DNA of 64,000 nt from Ischnura elegans (Eukaryota; Arthropoda; Insecta; Odonata; Coenagrionidae), in NCBI RefSeq assembly GCF_921293095.1, contig NC_060247.1:49945111-50009110 (forward strand), given 5' to 3'. A program made the position numbers and the translations under genes. This document shows positions 1 through 14,589 of the stretch, piece by piece. The notes under the pieces were generated by a model. The model did no database searches and had not been told where the DNA came from. It saw only the letters and a program-made list of their open reading frames with translations. The stretch's first letter is position 1. Every line of letters begins with the position of its first letter.

Positions 1-3000
1 TAAACTTCATCAAAATATTCACTATGCTGTTCGGCATCTAGAATACAGAGGTTGTTAAAAAATATTAACCTATGTTATACCTGAGGTTGTCGCACTACGA
101 CGAAATCAGATGCAGAGAAATCATTCATTGAAAAGTAAAATATTTCCTATATTGTACCCCAGAAATGTAGTACATCGACCAAGTTAATGAGAAATAGTCG
201 CAAGTTAATTTAACCACGGAGATGGTAAAACGCACTTTTTCCCAATGACGCCACCTGTACAGAAATGCGCATCCTGTATTAGGAGAAGCCAGCAACGTCC
301 GGCCTAAACACAAAACGCTCACCAGAAATGAAACTTCCTGGCGCATTCCGTAAGAAGTTTCGACATGTAGGTTCACCGCCTTTTGTATTCATTCCGATTT
401 CCGGAATAGGCTCGGACGTTGGCACAGACACCCAATTTACGACCGCGCCTAGGGCGTAAAAAAATTTTACGGTCCGATGTGCTTAGCCACTTTGAGTGAT
501 AATGTGCAGGAGTACCGTAGAAATGCACAGTGCATTCACAGAGAGACCACCGAAGTCAAGTTACGGAAGGGCAAGTGGCACTTCATGAGCCAAATCTTCG
601 AAATTAGCCTCGCCCCAAAAGAATACAAAAATAAAAACACCTAAATAATTTATTTTAAACGAGGTATATCGGACAGGTGAAGAATAAATTTCTATTGATT
701 CTGCTATTGCATAACTTAAGCACACATGTAAGTTAAAAAATAACCAATGCATAACAGAGATTACCATGAAATATTTTTTCAGCTCTCCACGCAGTTAAAA
801 TTTAAAAAACACCGGCGTTTCATTACCCCCACTCACCTCACTTCCGAAATGACACCAAATCAAAATAAATTCCAAAGTTTCAAAAAAATTTAAATGATTA
901 ATTTTCGTATTTCACAACCGGAATGGCGTCCGAGTTGAGAAAACCTAAAAAAAAGGACGTCCTGCAGCTTTTTAAAAGTGAGAAAAGAAAATTGCAACAC
1001 TTCCTTGCCACAGCATTTCCGAAATTTCATTCAAAATCGTCCAAACCACGAGGAAAATCCAAACCCCTGCACTATGAGTGGTGTATAACATTTCCAGGAT
1101 AAAAAGTAGGTTACTACATGTGGTCACTTTTCAAAAATTATCCAGAACAATCAAGCTAGAATTATGCACAAGAGCTAAGACAGTGTCAGTATTCATACTT
1201 TACGAAAAATGTGGATTTGACAACAAGTCGTGAGACATGGCTCGAAATCAAAAACACACATTAGTAAATGCAGCTACCTGATATGACTTCGTGGTTTCTG
1301 GCAACCAGCAATCACAATGAAAAAAATGCAACGGCTTAATATCCGAGACGACATAAAAATAAAAAAAGGTAAAAATTCACATCCTCAATGAAATTGCCGC
1401 TATTTAAATGTACAATTGTTTAAGGAGTGGCAACTTGCTACAAATTATACCAAAATAATAAAACTAACTTGGACCACTTCAACGGCGCCTTTAAAACATT
1501 AAATAAAATACCACAAATCAGTAATTTCCCTTACTATTAATAAAATCGGGCTCTTCGTAATTTATTGCTAATAAATTAAAAAATTACAGGTAGGTAGATG
1601 GGATGGTAATAAAATAAGTCGAACCCATATTCTAAATATCAGTAAATTCAGCTTTCTTGCCGCTTCAATTCTGTAAATTTTTACAATGGTTATAACAAAA
1701 AGTCAACGGCCACTGCATCCAATTTGGTACCAATTTTAAAACAGACACAGATGACGGACTTGGCTTATATTTTGTACTGCTATGATTTTGGTTTTTCTTT
1801 CGGTGATATAATCCGCTACTAGAACACCCGCTACCAGAGCTTAGTGATCCGCTGAACCCACACTTCCAAAACTAGCTAATTTCGAGTCACATGGCTGCAT
1901 GACTTCTGTGCGGGTTAAATAATATTCGTGGGCTTATATGCATGGCTGATTAGCTAATGCTTGGCTGAATACGTTCAAAATTAATTATGACCTTCACAGG
2001 TTTTTTTCTGGTGTGGGTGAGAATTGGTGCTTTTACCGGTAAACTTGAAAAATATTCACAAATTGGCCAATACGAATCGGCAAATATCAAACGAATGAAC
2101 GAAATCGGATAAAAACCAACCATTCACATACAATTGTTAATGAAAGAAATACACTAACGCTTCCCGGCGGGGAAAAACACAACGAAACAGGAAGACGTCC
2201 AATATTGGCAGAGTGACAGAACAGCTCGAGGTAAGATGACGAGATTTCGAAACACTTTGACCTACGTTACGAAAGACATATGGCCAAGGTGAAGAAGAGA
2301 CAGCGCAAAGAAGGCCGTTGAACCATGGAATACCACAAGGAAAAGTAAAGATGTCAAGCCGTTGATGTAGCATCCCATCTGTACTTAGAAGAAATACGAG
2401 CACATTTAAAAGATACAGGCACACATAATAGTGTATGCATTCTAAACGATCTCGGCATATTAAAATCTCTCACGTTTTCACTGCAGTTACTGGCTAGTTT
2501 AGAATGATAAATCATGGCCGCGAAGTTTTTTCGGGTCTTACACCGGATCCAAGCCTGATTCATTGGATTCCTGAAGTTCAGATTCGAGTGATGGGCGAGT
2601 TGCACATAGATATGTCGGAGGGAGATATGGAGGGCCTTACCCGGTATGAGACCCGATAAATCTAAACTGCAATAATTCTCCGGGTAAAACAGACATTACG
2701 TCAATGATAAATATTGTTTTACAAAGTACGAACCACGCAATACGAAGAGAAAGCCGCAATAAATAACTTCCCTCTCCCAGCAGAATAACTTTTTGCATGT
2801 TGATTATACGAAACCACTACAAATTTTGGTGAAAATAACTAATTATCCAAAAAAAATTTATACGACTCTGCATTGCAGCGCTAACGCTTTCCCCAGCCCA
2901 CTAAACCCTTTAGCGCACCGATGGAAATGGAAGGTCATTCCACTTTCTCAATAACTTTCTCTTGCTACTCCTATTAGATTCATGTCCTAACCAGTACTCC

Positions 3001-6000
3001 TTCGTTTACTGAATTCAAGCCGTTGCATCTATTACTTTTCATAGTCCGCAATTCAGAGAGATATCTTCTAAAAACTTTCGAGCACAAGAGATACAATCAT
3101 TACGATTAGGGGCCTAAAACCTCTTTTTAAATTTTAATCTCTTCCTCCAAGTTCAGAGTAACATATTATGTGCTACACGCTTTCAACTCCCAATAAAACT
3201 TTTTTACTGATTTTTAACAAGTGCAATAGCAGTATTAACATGATGATGATCTCTGTCTATGGCACAGTTGGTTTACACTTTCTCCTAATTCAGGTCTTTT
3301 TGAGTAATAATTTCCTATTACCTCATTGTTAAAGCATTGTTATCAATTGACATTCAACGGCTTCATTGCTTCCCCCTCTTTCATTTTAGCACGGCCTTCT
3401 TTTTGACATGCACGTTCTCCTTAATCTCCCCTTCGTGATTCTGGGTTAATATGCTCAAGTGTGTCAATATAACTATGCCTTTTTCATCTGTTACTCAAGC
3501 CATAAAACCTTTTGTTCTTCTCAAAGTGTTCTCACTTTCCATCGCCTCCTTTCACGATATCCTTTCACGTGAACACCTTTGTATCCCACAAACCGTTCAC
3601 CATGAACATGAGTAAGGAGCATTTTCATATCCCACGGGCAGACCCACTATAAGAACTTCAAAAATAAACAAATACTTACTACGATAAAGGCATGAGTCAG
3701 AGGATCTTCAGCTTAATGCATCGTGAATGAAAGGTTCAAAAGAAATGAGTGAAATCAACTCCCTCATTCAACAAATGAACCCAGCACTCATCATCATCGA
3801 AACACTTCAGCTGCCCATGAGTGAGAATACTCGTTATTTTTATTGTGATTTCAAAACACAATTGACCTTTAATTCAACGGGATAAAATATTTTGGCGCAC
3901 GTCAATTGGCACAGCAGCAGATAAACACGTTTCGAAACGAAATTCAATACGAATACAGTAAATAATTATGCATACCACCAAATAACGCAAGCATACGATC
4001 GAAAAGTAGACGAAGGGTAGATTTTTCCCTTCTCTGATAAATGCCAAATACGCAAACTGAATACTCGGGTTCTACTTACACGGTATAGAAAAAAAACTTT
4101 CCCAAACATGAAGAGCAATTCCTCAATCTATTCTTGGACAATCGGATTCGAGTCTATTTTAAAAACTTTCTGGTGCTAGAAGCACCTTCGTAGACTCGCA
4201 TCTCTCCTACGCGAAACACTCACCCACTGGCATCCACCCCGCATCCCACCACACCTCAAATGCATTTTCGGCTATTAAGTGGTACACACACATCTTCAGC
4301 TTCCATTTGCATTTCATGAATCACGCACCCACATTCATTGAATTGAACACAAATTCCCTCGGAATGAGCAATATCCTTGAAAACAGTATGCATTTAAAAT
4401 GAAATGATACTTATAGTGTACATTATTGTCCATTGTAATTGAATAATTTTCCTTCTGAGAAATTGAGTAAAACGATATTTACATTATATTATTAATTATT
4501 ATTTTTACTTATTTTATCTACAATCAAAAGTGTAAATTGCATATAATTCGTCAATTCCGATGTGATATTTTTATGTCCAAAATTCTGAGCGTTAAAGATT
4601 GTATATCCTTATTTATTCCATTGACTTAGCTACTACTATCATTTTCACAGAAATTTAATATACTGGAATGTTGGGAGTAATACATGTCACTTTTGTGGAT
4701 AATTTTTTTATCTAATCATGATTCTTTGTCAGTTGAAACTTGTTTATACTTCAATAAATTGTTTTTTTCCATCAATCATACTCCAATATTGTAACATCAT
4801 AATTCCAATATTGTTGTAATCTTTTATTCACTTCATGAACTACCTTTTTGTATTTCGTTCTAATGACAATAAATTCAGTTGAAACTAAAGTTCTAAAAAG
4901 CATGCGTTCCACTCCTCCTCGATAGGAAAATGTAGACTAAATAGGCATCGCCTTTTATTTAACCATAAACACAATAGCATTACCTTACACCAAATAGTGG
5001 AAACTTTCACTACCGCCAATCGACGACAATAGAAATCGAGCATTTCAAATTTGAATACTAAATATAGAAAACAGTTTTCTGGGTTAGATCACTAAATTCT
5101 AAATTATGGGCAGCGAAAACATCGCAGTTAGCGATGCAGTGGACGAAAAATATTGCACTCCAGTTTCACAAGCGACGCGCGAAAACACACAAAGAAATGA
5201 AAACGAGAAACAGTTTCCTTCACACGTGACGGAAATTTGGTCAAGGTGATGGGAGTCGTTCACCTCTTGCAAATCGGCAATTGGTCAAGTGGTCGGGCTC
5301 CCCGTTTTACGGCCACGAAATCAGCTGATGGCTAAGAATGAGATACGACTGAAAAGGAGAAACGTAAGAGTCGATCTAAACAGCGAGGTCGAAGTCCTAA
5401 AAGCATTTCACAAAGATGCGAAGATGACTTCGCGACCTCCTTGGCAACATCTGGCAGTAAAACCACAATAACCTGAATCTCTAACACTACTTTACACCGA
5501 GAATGACGTTTGCAGCACTCTGAACCACAATCAACAAAACCACCCGGTTCATTCGTCGGGGAGCCAGTGCTAATGAGAATGATATCAATGATACTTTATC
5601 CCATTCAAATTATTATACCTATATTCGCTCAACTTTTACATGTGATTTGTCTTCAATAAAACAAATGCATTTTTCCTGTGGCGGTCGTTTCAATTACTGC
5701 ATCTTCATGGCGCGGTGAATCGTGCAACCAATGGACAAACTGAACACATTGAACACTGGACACATGAAGCTTGAGCCATAAATGACAATATTTTTATAGA
5801 AGAAAATCACCAAAAAGGCATTAGAGGCCAAGAAACCAATTATTAACTTATTACAGTAATAACATTTAAAAAATAAAATCTTGGTAAATCATCTGTTTAA
5901 AGGTTAACAGCATCTGATTGTAACTGTAAAAGTAACCTTATTAATTAATTCCCAATAAATGTACGTACAACAAGACTTACTCATCGTCAATAATTATACA

Positions 6001-6249
6001 ATTCCAAATTCCCATCTGCACTATATCGCGCCTTATGACGCAAGGTACCATCCCAATAAAGATAAAATGTTTAGGATGCGAAAATGATGGCTGTAATTAG
6101 CGTATGAACATCAAACCCCTGCGAGTATAAGTAGACCAGCAAACCTAACTCCTGTAACATAACTTAATTTCCAAAAAAAAAACGTCCTGAGTTGGTAGAG
6201 ATTTGCATTTTACGAAAAAGCAAACGTCAGATAGACACCCTGAATCAGG
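1..6249. other. Intergenic, nothing recognisable
   Basis: AT-rich unique-looking DNA. Short ORFs (for example minus 2137-2605 and plus 5289-5471) show no domain, no splice support and no codon bias. No TIRs, LINE motifs or SINE boxes were recognised. Confidence 0.5.
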
Positions 6250-7350
6250 CATAGAAAATCGAATCCAGATTTTTTCCACAATTTTCCCTCGCCGCGCCGG
6301 CGCGATCACTGGCCGTTACGCTCAAATACCTTCACTTGTTTGGTCCCGCGAAGCGTGAATGCGCCTTCTCCTCGGCTTTTATTTCTACCCCTCCTCCGCA
6401 CACCAAAACAGCTGACTCGGACACCGCAGCTTCTTGTCCCGTCTCCGCGCTGCAAGCCGGGAGCAAAAAGGGAGAGTATAATTCCCTCTCCTTCACCTTA
6501 TTCCTCTCGTTTCCTCCACAAAAATCACTGCTTAACGTTCTCCTTCTCCTCAGCAACCAAACAAGAGTCTAACTAGAGGACAGGATGAGGGGAAAAGTCT
6601 TTTCGTATGAGCTGGTGCACACGATATACGACACTTGAAGCAGGAGATGGACCACCGAACTGCTAATGAAATGAAATGAACGAAAAAACGATCGATTCAA
6701 TCGAAGATGATGCAACTCACGAAGGGAAAAACAAGTGAATGCTGTTGCGCGGCGACCAGTGGAGGAAGACGCGTCCGACCGGTCGCTAGTCGGGGCACTC
6801 AATGACGGCAACGAGGTCCAGGAAGCACTCGCGATGATTCAGAGCTAAGTCGCGCGCACTGAGGAAAAAAAAACCTCTTCCCCCTTATCACCCGGCAGAG
6901 TGGAGAGCCAGGCCGTCATCCCGTGACGTTTTGCTGCAAGCCGAAGGGAAGAGGAGGAGGAGAGAGAGAGAGGGAGAGGGGGGAGGAGCGTTCGCGGAGG
7001 CTGGCAACGAGGTGAAGTCCGAGAGATCGGAAAGGATCAAAAGTGAACGTTACACCGAGAGAACGTTTTCGCAAAGGACGAAGCGAGTTGCGTAAACCAA
7101 CTCGGCGGGAGTGAAGAAAGCCCCGAGAGAGAGAGGGAGGCAGGCAGCAACCGAGGAATCAAAACAAGCTCAGGGCAGTCATAGCTATCATCTGGGATAG
7201 GTACAATTGACTCAGCTTGGTCGGCGACAAAGCCGGAGACGTCGCAGCTTATGAAGAAAATCGATTGGTTCGCGAAACAATCAGAATTTATGTTCGGAGT
7301 GAGAAATTTCACAATTCAGCCAAAGTCGCGCCACGAATATTTTCGAGCGG
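6250..7350. promoter_or_regulatory. CpG-rich, GAGA-containing promoter/5' UTR-like block
   Basis: GC and CpG content rise sharply against AT-rich flanks; the stretch at 6290-6306 is almost all G and C. A purine tract of GAG/GA repeats occupies about 6943-6988, a substrate for GAGA-factor-type proteins, and a second GAGA run lies at about 7126-7140. A possible plus-strand splice donor (AG/GTACAA) is at about 7200. Several short ORFs overlap here on both strands, but none has domain content, and their overlap suggests base composition rather than coding. I read it as a first non-coding exon with its promoter. The direction is unresolved and no downstream exon was found. Confidence 0.4.
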
Positions 7351-8612
7351 TTGCCGAAGAAAGCACTGGTAGCGTTAAAAATTCTTAGCCCAAAAATAGA
7401 CGGTTATAAAAAATAAAAATATACAGTTTTTTTCGGAGGATATTGTCCATTCGTGGAAAACTCAGAAACTCATGACAAACTTAACCCCAATTATTTAGGT
7501 TGCCTTCCCGCATAATAATGTACCTTCGTCAATGACAATTATAACGGAAAGCAACTAATGGCATCATTAATTCATTTACATCACTCTCAATATACTGGAA
7601 AGGCTTGAATTCAGATCATATTTGTTGCGCACTGCTTAAAAGACTAAACGGCGTTGGGTTCGTAATCCTCTAAGGATGTCCATTATGTTCTGAAAGTCTG
7701 TTACCGTTTCGGTGCATTAACAGCTGCGATGAACAAGCGAGTAAAATCAAAGGCTTCTTCACATCCAGCAATAGGAAATTCGAAAAATAGCTCGGCATAA
7801 CGAGGACTAATTTTACACCAGGCTCAATGATCCAGATTCTTATTTACAATTGAACATTATTTCAGTAATTTTTATGAATGGATCGATGAGTTCACTCTTT
7901 TTTACACCCATGTATTACCGTTCGACAAACTCGAAGAAAGATACTAAATTCCAATTTCATACAAAATTGCTTTTCTAGCAACTGCCATCAGCGTTTTGCA
8001 AGTAAAACCCTGCCAAAAAAATCTTCAACACTTACTAAAGCTTCTACTACCTTATTGTAATTCATTTGGCGCTCTTTAAAGTAACTTAAATTTCAGAATC
8101 ATCATGTACGAAGTCCTGCACAACTAAGAAGAGATTTTTAAAAAGTCCCTTTAGCTAGAAAGTTTTTCTACAGTACAAGGCAACGAGTGATTTCCACATA
8201 AATTTAATGCTTTCCTTACAAAGTCCGTGCGTCTTACAAAAAAATATTTAATAGTATATTTGCATACATAAAAATAAATTAAAAAGTTACAGTCACCTCC
8301 TCAGTCCTCGTTGCGTGGTTTCACTATCTAGCTCTTACTCTAAAGCTACAGCATTCCATTCGTAAGTTTTTTTCGTCAAATTTAAGGAAGGTATCACCAC
8401 ACTTTTCCAAATAAATACCTACATGGAGGATAACAAGCTATAAACCAAAAGATGATGAAATCTGAAAAAAAAACTGCAAGTAAAAAAATCGAGCATGAAA
8501 GAGGCTCCAAAAGCAGCAACACAGGAGATATCGTCGCGCCGCGACATTGGCCTCATTTTTCCCCCACAAGGGATATTTTCGCAAGGAAAAAATCTGGCAA
8601 TTTCATGGCTAA
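7351..8612. other. Intergenic, nothing recognisable
   Basis: AT-rich sequence between the CpG-rich block and the 234-bp Harbinger MITE, possibly intron of the gene whose promoter is suggested at 6250-7350. No coding exon seen. Confidence 0.4.
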
Positions 8613-8846
8613 AGGCCGTTTTACACGGTACACGGAATTGCGCAGGTTAGAGCTGCATTAATTTCTAAAATGGCGTGGAATTGCGCGAATGCATGAACGA
8701 AATTAGAACAGGGGCTATTTTGCCGTCTCGCATCCACGCATTCTCGCATGTGTTCTAGCAATTCACCGCTTTACACGACGCAATTTTGATTACGCCTTCA
8801 CACGTACGCCAGACTGCGCAATTCCGTGTACCGTGTAAAACGGCCT
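8613..8846. mobile_element. PIF/Harbinger-type MITE with perfect 32-bp TIRs
   Basis: The 234-bp element is bounded by perfect 32-bp inverted repeats (8613-8644 and 8815-8846, starting AGGCCGTTTTACACGG) and flanked by TAA at 8610-8612 and 8847-8849. A 3-bp TWA duplication is diagnostic of PIF/Harbinger transposition. No coding capacity. The perfect TIRs suggest a recent insertion. It shares an internal segment (tgcatgaacgaaattagaac) with the 1.27-kb element at 22994. Confidence 0.85.
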
Positions 8847-9685
8847 TAACACCATGTGGTCGTCTTCAGCAACCAGATACTGACAAGTCCAAAGAAAGCT
8901 GACAGGCACATTCTTTCCAAATAATAACACTCACCGAAATGATCGAAACAAACAGCTACGACAGCCCTATTTTTTTAATACAAACTCAGCAATAGCAGAA
9001 AGGAAACGCTCGGAATAAAAATATGACTCCAAGGAAAAATGGTCGACCTAAGTAGTGACTATTTTTATTATTGTGGCTGTTTCAATCAGAAGGTGAAAAT
9101 ATTTTATGGATAGATTATCACAAAGAGGGCTCTAAACCTTCGAATTTCTGATTATTTGTCCCCCTGAAACTTTGAAATTTGACAGCGACTACTATATTAA
9201 CCTTCATTTGAAAGGTTAATTATCAAGCATTCAGAAGGGAAGTACCAAGTTACGAAACAAGAGGGAATTTCTTTGCGTGACACTATTTTGAGACTAACCA
9301 CAATATTTTTGATGTAGGAAAGAAGTTGAAGGCCACCGAGTAATGGAAATTAAAGAAGGCTCAACTAATTTAATTCGTTCATAGTTAAAAAATCGTTTAC
9401 CACCATAGAACATGAAAAAAATATTTTTTTAAAGATAAAAAATAAGAAGGGATTCGAGTGTAACAAAATCGCAGGCCGCGCGTTAGAACAGGGTCTCCTA
9501 ACGAAGGCCTGTTAAATTAAAAACATCAATTGAGACCCATTCCCTACTTCCCCATCCACTCCAGTCCTCTTGGGTCGTATTCTAATACCTCTGCCGAATG
9601 CCACTGACGCTGCTCGCTCGTTTTTTTCAAGAGTGCAAAAATACACCAGCAAAAGGTTGGTCCGCCTCTGTGTGTTCACACAATA

Positions 9686-10322
9686 GGGTGGTTTCCTATT
9701 ATTTTTTTATTACCTAAATAGAAAGATTATTACTCTTAGAGTACGACTTTCACGCTCTTAGATTTTTAAATGACGATATCTAATTTTTGCGATTAAAAGG
9801 AAAGTGAAAACTTTCAAGCGCGCGAAAACGCGACGGCTAAGTAGGAATGCTGGGAAAAGTCTGTGTGACATATTTCTGGTTCCCGCGGCCACCGTGTGAG
9901 GTGACCTTGGGGCGAGGCTTTGAGCGCTGATACGATGCAGGCTACTACCAGGTAGCGCTTGGCTTAAATAAGGATTATTATTACCCTATCAAACGATGGA
10001 AACTTTCCGACCTTAGGCAATTTTAATGGGTGATTTTTAAGTAATGTTTCCCTGAGCTCTGTGCCTCATGCATGCATTGGTAATCTCAGACGATGTAAAA
10101 CTCCTATCCACTCGTATAGAAACTAGGTCCCTGTGACGTCACGTGGAGTGGAATCGCATGGGCGCCAATCTGGCCTTTTTCAAATGAGGTTAAAATTGAC
10201 CAATGCCATTCGTCTAAACTGGGATTTCTAAAACCAAATAATTTGTATATTATGAATACACTAATGGTGGGTAAGGAATCGCAATCAATGCCTTTCGTTT
10301 TCTTTGACGAAGGAGACTACCC
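9686..10322 (+). mobile_element. MITE family A, copy 1 (about 637 bp)
   Basis: Starts GGGTGGTTTCCTAT and ends with the near-inverse AGGAGACTACCC. The left flank ends in TA and the right flank is AA, probably a mutated TA. Two further copies (14842-15233 and 45750-46424) share long stretches in the same order, including the internal block around TTGGCTTAAATAAGGATTAT. No coding capacity. A CRE palindrome TGACGTCA (10134-10141) overlaps an E-box CACGTG (10140-10145). The superfamily is unresolved beyond TIRs and a TA-type target. Confidence 0.75.
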
Positions 10323-13300
10323 AATTCACCTCTTACGACCATCTAAGGCCATACGCTTTTTTTAGGAATCCTCACGCGGAACATTCACACCAACTTTCCC
10401 AAACGTTGAAACTCTAGCATTTTCATAACACAACCAAAAGCACGAACTTTTAATTAGGGTTGCCTAAAGTTCAGATAGTAATTAACAAAATACTAAGACA
10501 TCTAAAATAACTTCTCTAACTTCCACCTTAGTCTGAAATCATTAACCATATGTTTCAAATAAATTCTAGTAACAATGATTTTTCAATAGTAATTGCAAAA
10601 ATCCTTGAGGGTGTTCTGAAGATAAACTGAAATTAATATTTATACACTTGACTTCAATAAAAATTTTAAATTATGCTATTGGATTTTAAACATTTTGATT
10701 TTCCAAAATACATAATAATCGTTAGTAAATTTTGCAAATTCATTAGTAGGGGTCCACTTACGACTCTGGCGAGTTGGCGATTAACTGCCAACTGGACAAT
10801 GTGAATTAAATAGGAACATTTCGTTCACTGCTCTAACCTTAGTATGAAGTGAAGTATTTAATCTAATGATTTACATGTGATAACGGAATACATAATACAT
10901 ATAGCTCAGTACGTGGCGAGCTTTGAGCATTAGAAGAAGTCTGAGATGATGAGTCACTGAATAACGTTAAACCAGATGAAAATAAAGGCTTCGCCATTTT
11001 AAATGATTAACCGATCAGAGTTCAAGCGAAATAAAATCTGAGATACGATGCTACAAGCTTTCACTGCAGTAAAAATATCGTTCACACTGATTGATACGAA
11101 ACATCTGCTCGAAGAGCATTTTATCAGAGGTATCCCAGTCATAAACACGAGGTTATGAGCGAAAAAACGTGTGAGTTACCCCACTAGCTATTTGACAACA
11201 GATTACACCACTCGTAAGTGGCATTCGAACTCCCACGGTTCCAAAGTCGTATTAAGTAAGATTCCTTTTCTAAAAAAAGAAAACAATTCGATATTATTTG
11301 AAGGTAAAAACAGATTGCCTGAGTATCTTATATTCAGTAAAAACAAATGTATTCGACTGAATCAATAAGTTTGAAAATTATTATTCCCACTTCAGGAAGA
11401 TAGGAATACGAGAATTAATGCAGAAATAACGTAAAAAATCCATAAATAAAATTTAATTTTTGAAATTTATATGTAATTTTACATACTCGACTCCCTTTAA
11501 ATAGTTATAATAGTATAATAATTACTCTATGCCAGAGTTAACAGCCAATTTTTTCACACTGAAGACATGCCGCCTTTTTGTACTTACTATTACCCAAAAA
11601 TCATATAATAAAACACACGGGAACTTTGCACGAGAAAATTTTAAAAAACTATGAATTGCTTTATATCGATGGGGCGTTTCCCAAGATAATAACTCTGAAA
11701 TCAATGCACGTGGAAATATTTTATACATAAAGTGATAAGATAAGCACTACTAGTTTTTCAGGAGTGGATCGTTTAAAGACTACTTGAACTTTCACTTGAG
11801 TTAAGAAAAATAACGTACACCCCTAAATTGTGAAAAAGAGATAAACCGAAGATGGAAGTCATCAAGTAAAAAAGAGACCGAGAGGTATTGATAACAAGCC
11901 AAGAGCCACATCATTATGAAGACACACATGCATTAGAGCTCCTTCGACAGCCGCACGAGTCGCAATCATAAGAATACCATCAGCTTAAGGAAACCAGTGC
12001 ATCTTTAATTTTTATTAATCTCAGAATTGATGGCCGTTAAGGGCCCGAGAATAAACATCCATTTAAAAAGCTTTTAATGTCCGTAATGGACAGAATCGGT
12101 AAATAAAACTCGATATACGTGAACTTATAATAAACCACACTCCAAGAACCTTTGAGGTTGTGTCGATGAAACAACTAATGTATCTTTCTATTAAAACTAT
12201 TAAACTTAATGATCGTAAATAGAAGAATTCTACCTCATTTTCACAATAATAAACGCATGCTGTTTACAAAGTGTTAAAACAATTTACTTGCGGAGTGGTA
12301 GCTTAAGTAACACATTGCTAGGCAATATAAGTGGAGCCTCCCCATGTCATCGGTTATTTTATCCCAAGGCCATATATAACTATATTCCAGAGATGTTTTC
12401 TGTATGTAGCTTCAAAAATATTTAGTTATTCTACCGGATGAATACATAAACAAAAAAATATGCCATTTTCAAAACCAGTTAAGAAAATGGTTGTTTGGAT
12501 ATCATAATAATGAAATTATATTTTAAAATGTACATGAAATCGTTTTACAACATAAGTGGGTAAAGTAAATCTGTAAAATAAATCTGCTGTATGCTTACTA
12601 CTGTAAAATATCTGCACCATGTGTGTCACTGTAATATTACATTCTTTTTCTAACAAATATTTGCAAGGTAATCGGTTACCCACACAGAGGTTTCGATATT
12701 AGGGGTGACCTAGAGCTTCCCTACTTATGTGTTGTTCTAATAATTGAAAATGTTTGGAAGCATCAAAATTATTATGTTATTAACTACATCCGAAACTATA
12801 ACATTCTCACAACATCATATCATATATCTTAATCATCCGCAGCTTCCCGAATTACTTAAGTACACATTGCAGAGTGATTCAATTACAATACGAAGTTAAC
12901 TTCGACAAACATCTCCGTAATTCCATCAAATTTTAGAACTTCTTGTTGCACTTAACGATCATTCAAAGGTATCAGGTTTTACTGACGAATGATGATTGTG
13001 GACTGTTCACCGGCTGTAGTTATTTCTACCATGGATGTTGAGAGTCAACTTTCATTAAGATACTTTTTACAAGCATTTGCGTTTGTTATCGAGGAACGAC
13101 TTTTCGATAAAACAGAATTCGCAATATTTCCCAAAATACGAGCAAAATGATTGCTTCGAAATAATGGTAATACATGCTGATTGGAAATATGGAAAAAATA
13201 TGAAACATGGAATGAAAAATTAATAATGCATAAATACTTCACGCACCTCTAACAAACATGGTACTTCCAACATCCGCACATCTCAATCTCTTTAAATCAA

Positions 13301-13354
13301 CCCCTTAAAACGCATAAAACTTATCTCAATCTTCTAACATCTCAATCCCTTTCC
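10323..13354. other. Intergenic, nothing recognisable
   Basis: Low-GC sequence with short ORFs only (for example plus 11171-11368 and minus 11522-11728) that lack any motif. Confidence 0.4.
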
Positions 13355-13725
13355 CTAATCTACATCTATATAATAACCCGCGAACCGCCTAAAGGGCGTG
13401 TGGCAGGGGGTTTTAGGATACCAGCCGTTTACAGATTTAAAAAAATGAAGTGCTCTAACGAAGTTGGGACTAGAGTGGATTAAATTCCTTTGTGGGGGTT
13501 CGGGGGAAAAACGAATTCTCATATCTATCCGTTCGGCAAAACATTTCTCTGAATTTGTCGCTTCTATCGGACCTGGAAATATAGTGTGGCTCTAACATTA
13601 TGTTAACTGTGTCGCTCTTAAAGACATCCATTCTCAATTGTTCAAGCAATCTAAGCCTAGCGCGCAGCCTCCGAGTCTCAAGCGGCTCCCAGCCAAATCT
13701 ACTTTCATATTTTGAAATGGGCTCA
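13355..13725. repeat. Dispersed arthropod-type repeat, probably LINE-derived
   Basis: Begins CTACATCTATATAATAACC followed by CGCGAACCGCC...GTGTGGCAGGG. It is GC-richer than its flanks. The CTACATCTA...GTGTGGCGGAGGG pattern is familiar from dispersed repeats of many insects, where it is usually the antisense of a non-LTR element. Identification is from memory and no coding motif was extracted. Confidence 0.35.
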
Positions 13726-14589
13726 ACATATACCTCGCATTTTACTTTTAATTTTCGCTATTCACATTCATAATTAAATAAAAGCAATAAAAATATAAAA
13801 AGCTACCAATGAAGTAGCCGCGGAATTGAATAGAACGAAGGAGACATTTGTAGAAAACTTCAATCCATTGGTGCAGACATGTTAATATTCAAAATAAATA
13901 ATCACAGGAAAAATGAATAGGTCTTGTTCATTATTTGTTTTATTTCCGAGTCTGATATAGTTTGAAAAATAAAAATACTGGTATTTTTGTATATCCCCTG
14001 CCTAATTTTACGTTACACAGGAGAAAACATCGAAATATTTTACCCTGAAAAACGGAACTAGTAAAGTAGCTCGCTTAAATCTATTCCAGTCCATATTGTC
14101 CATCTATGAATCTCTTTTCCACGCTGCCCTCTGATCTAATAGAGTACACACCAAGAAATGTGACGATGTCGCAATATGTTCGATTTAGCGATCAATAACG
14201 TGAAATTTTCTCAGTAATTTACGTATGCGTCGTGGAAATAACTATTCTTATTTTCTCCTGAAAACCGGTTTCCCCACCATCTTTCGAGTTAATGAAATAA
14301 ATTGAATTTCAGACGTGAAATGACGACCTCATAATGCTGAATGAGGGTATCGTCAAGAGGAAGTTTGAATATCGTGCAGGAACAATAAGAATACAACAAC
14401 AAGTCGCAACGAACAAATATCTTTTTAAAAAAACTAACAGCGGCCAACACCGATATTTACTCATCAATAATAGGTGCAGACCCGGAGGGCCAACGACAGT
14501 TATATGAATGCAGACATTGACCTAAAAAAAAGAGATGAATGAATGAAGCCGGTGTGACGGGTGGCTGGATTCCGGTAATTCCGCATAAA

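Noticed and set aside
2137-2605. Two overlapping minus-strand ORFs of 95 and 83 codons
   Set aside because: No domain, no splice sites in phase and no transposon motif; they are in competing frames.
6332-6811. Several overlapping ORFs of 74-80 codons on both strands
   Set aside because: They overlap in opposite frames inside a GC-rich low-complexity block; composition, not selection, explains the lack of stops.
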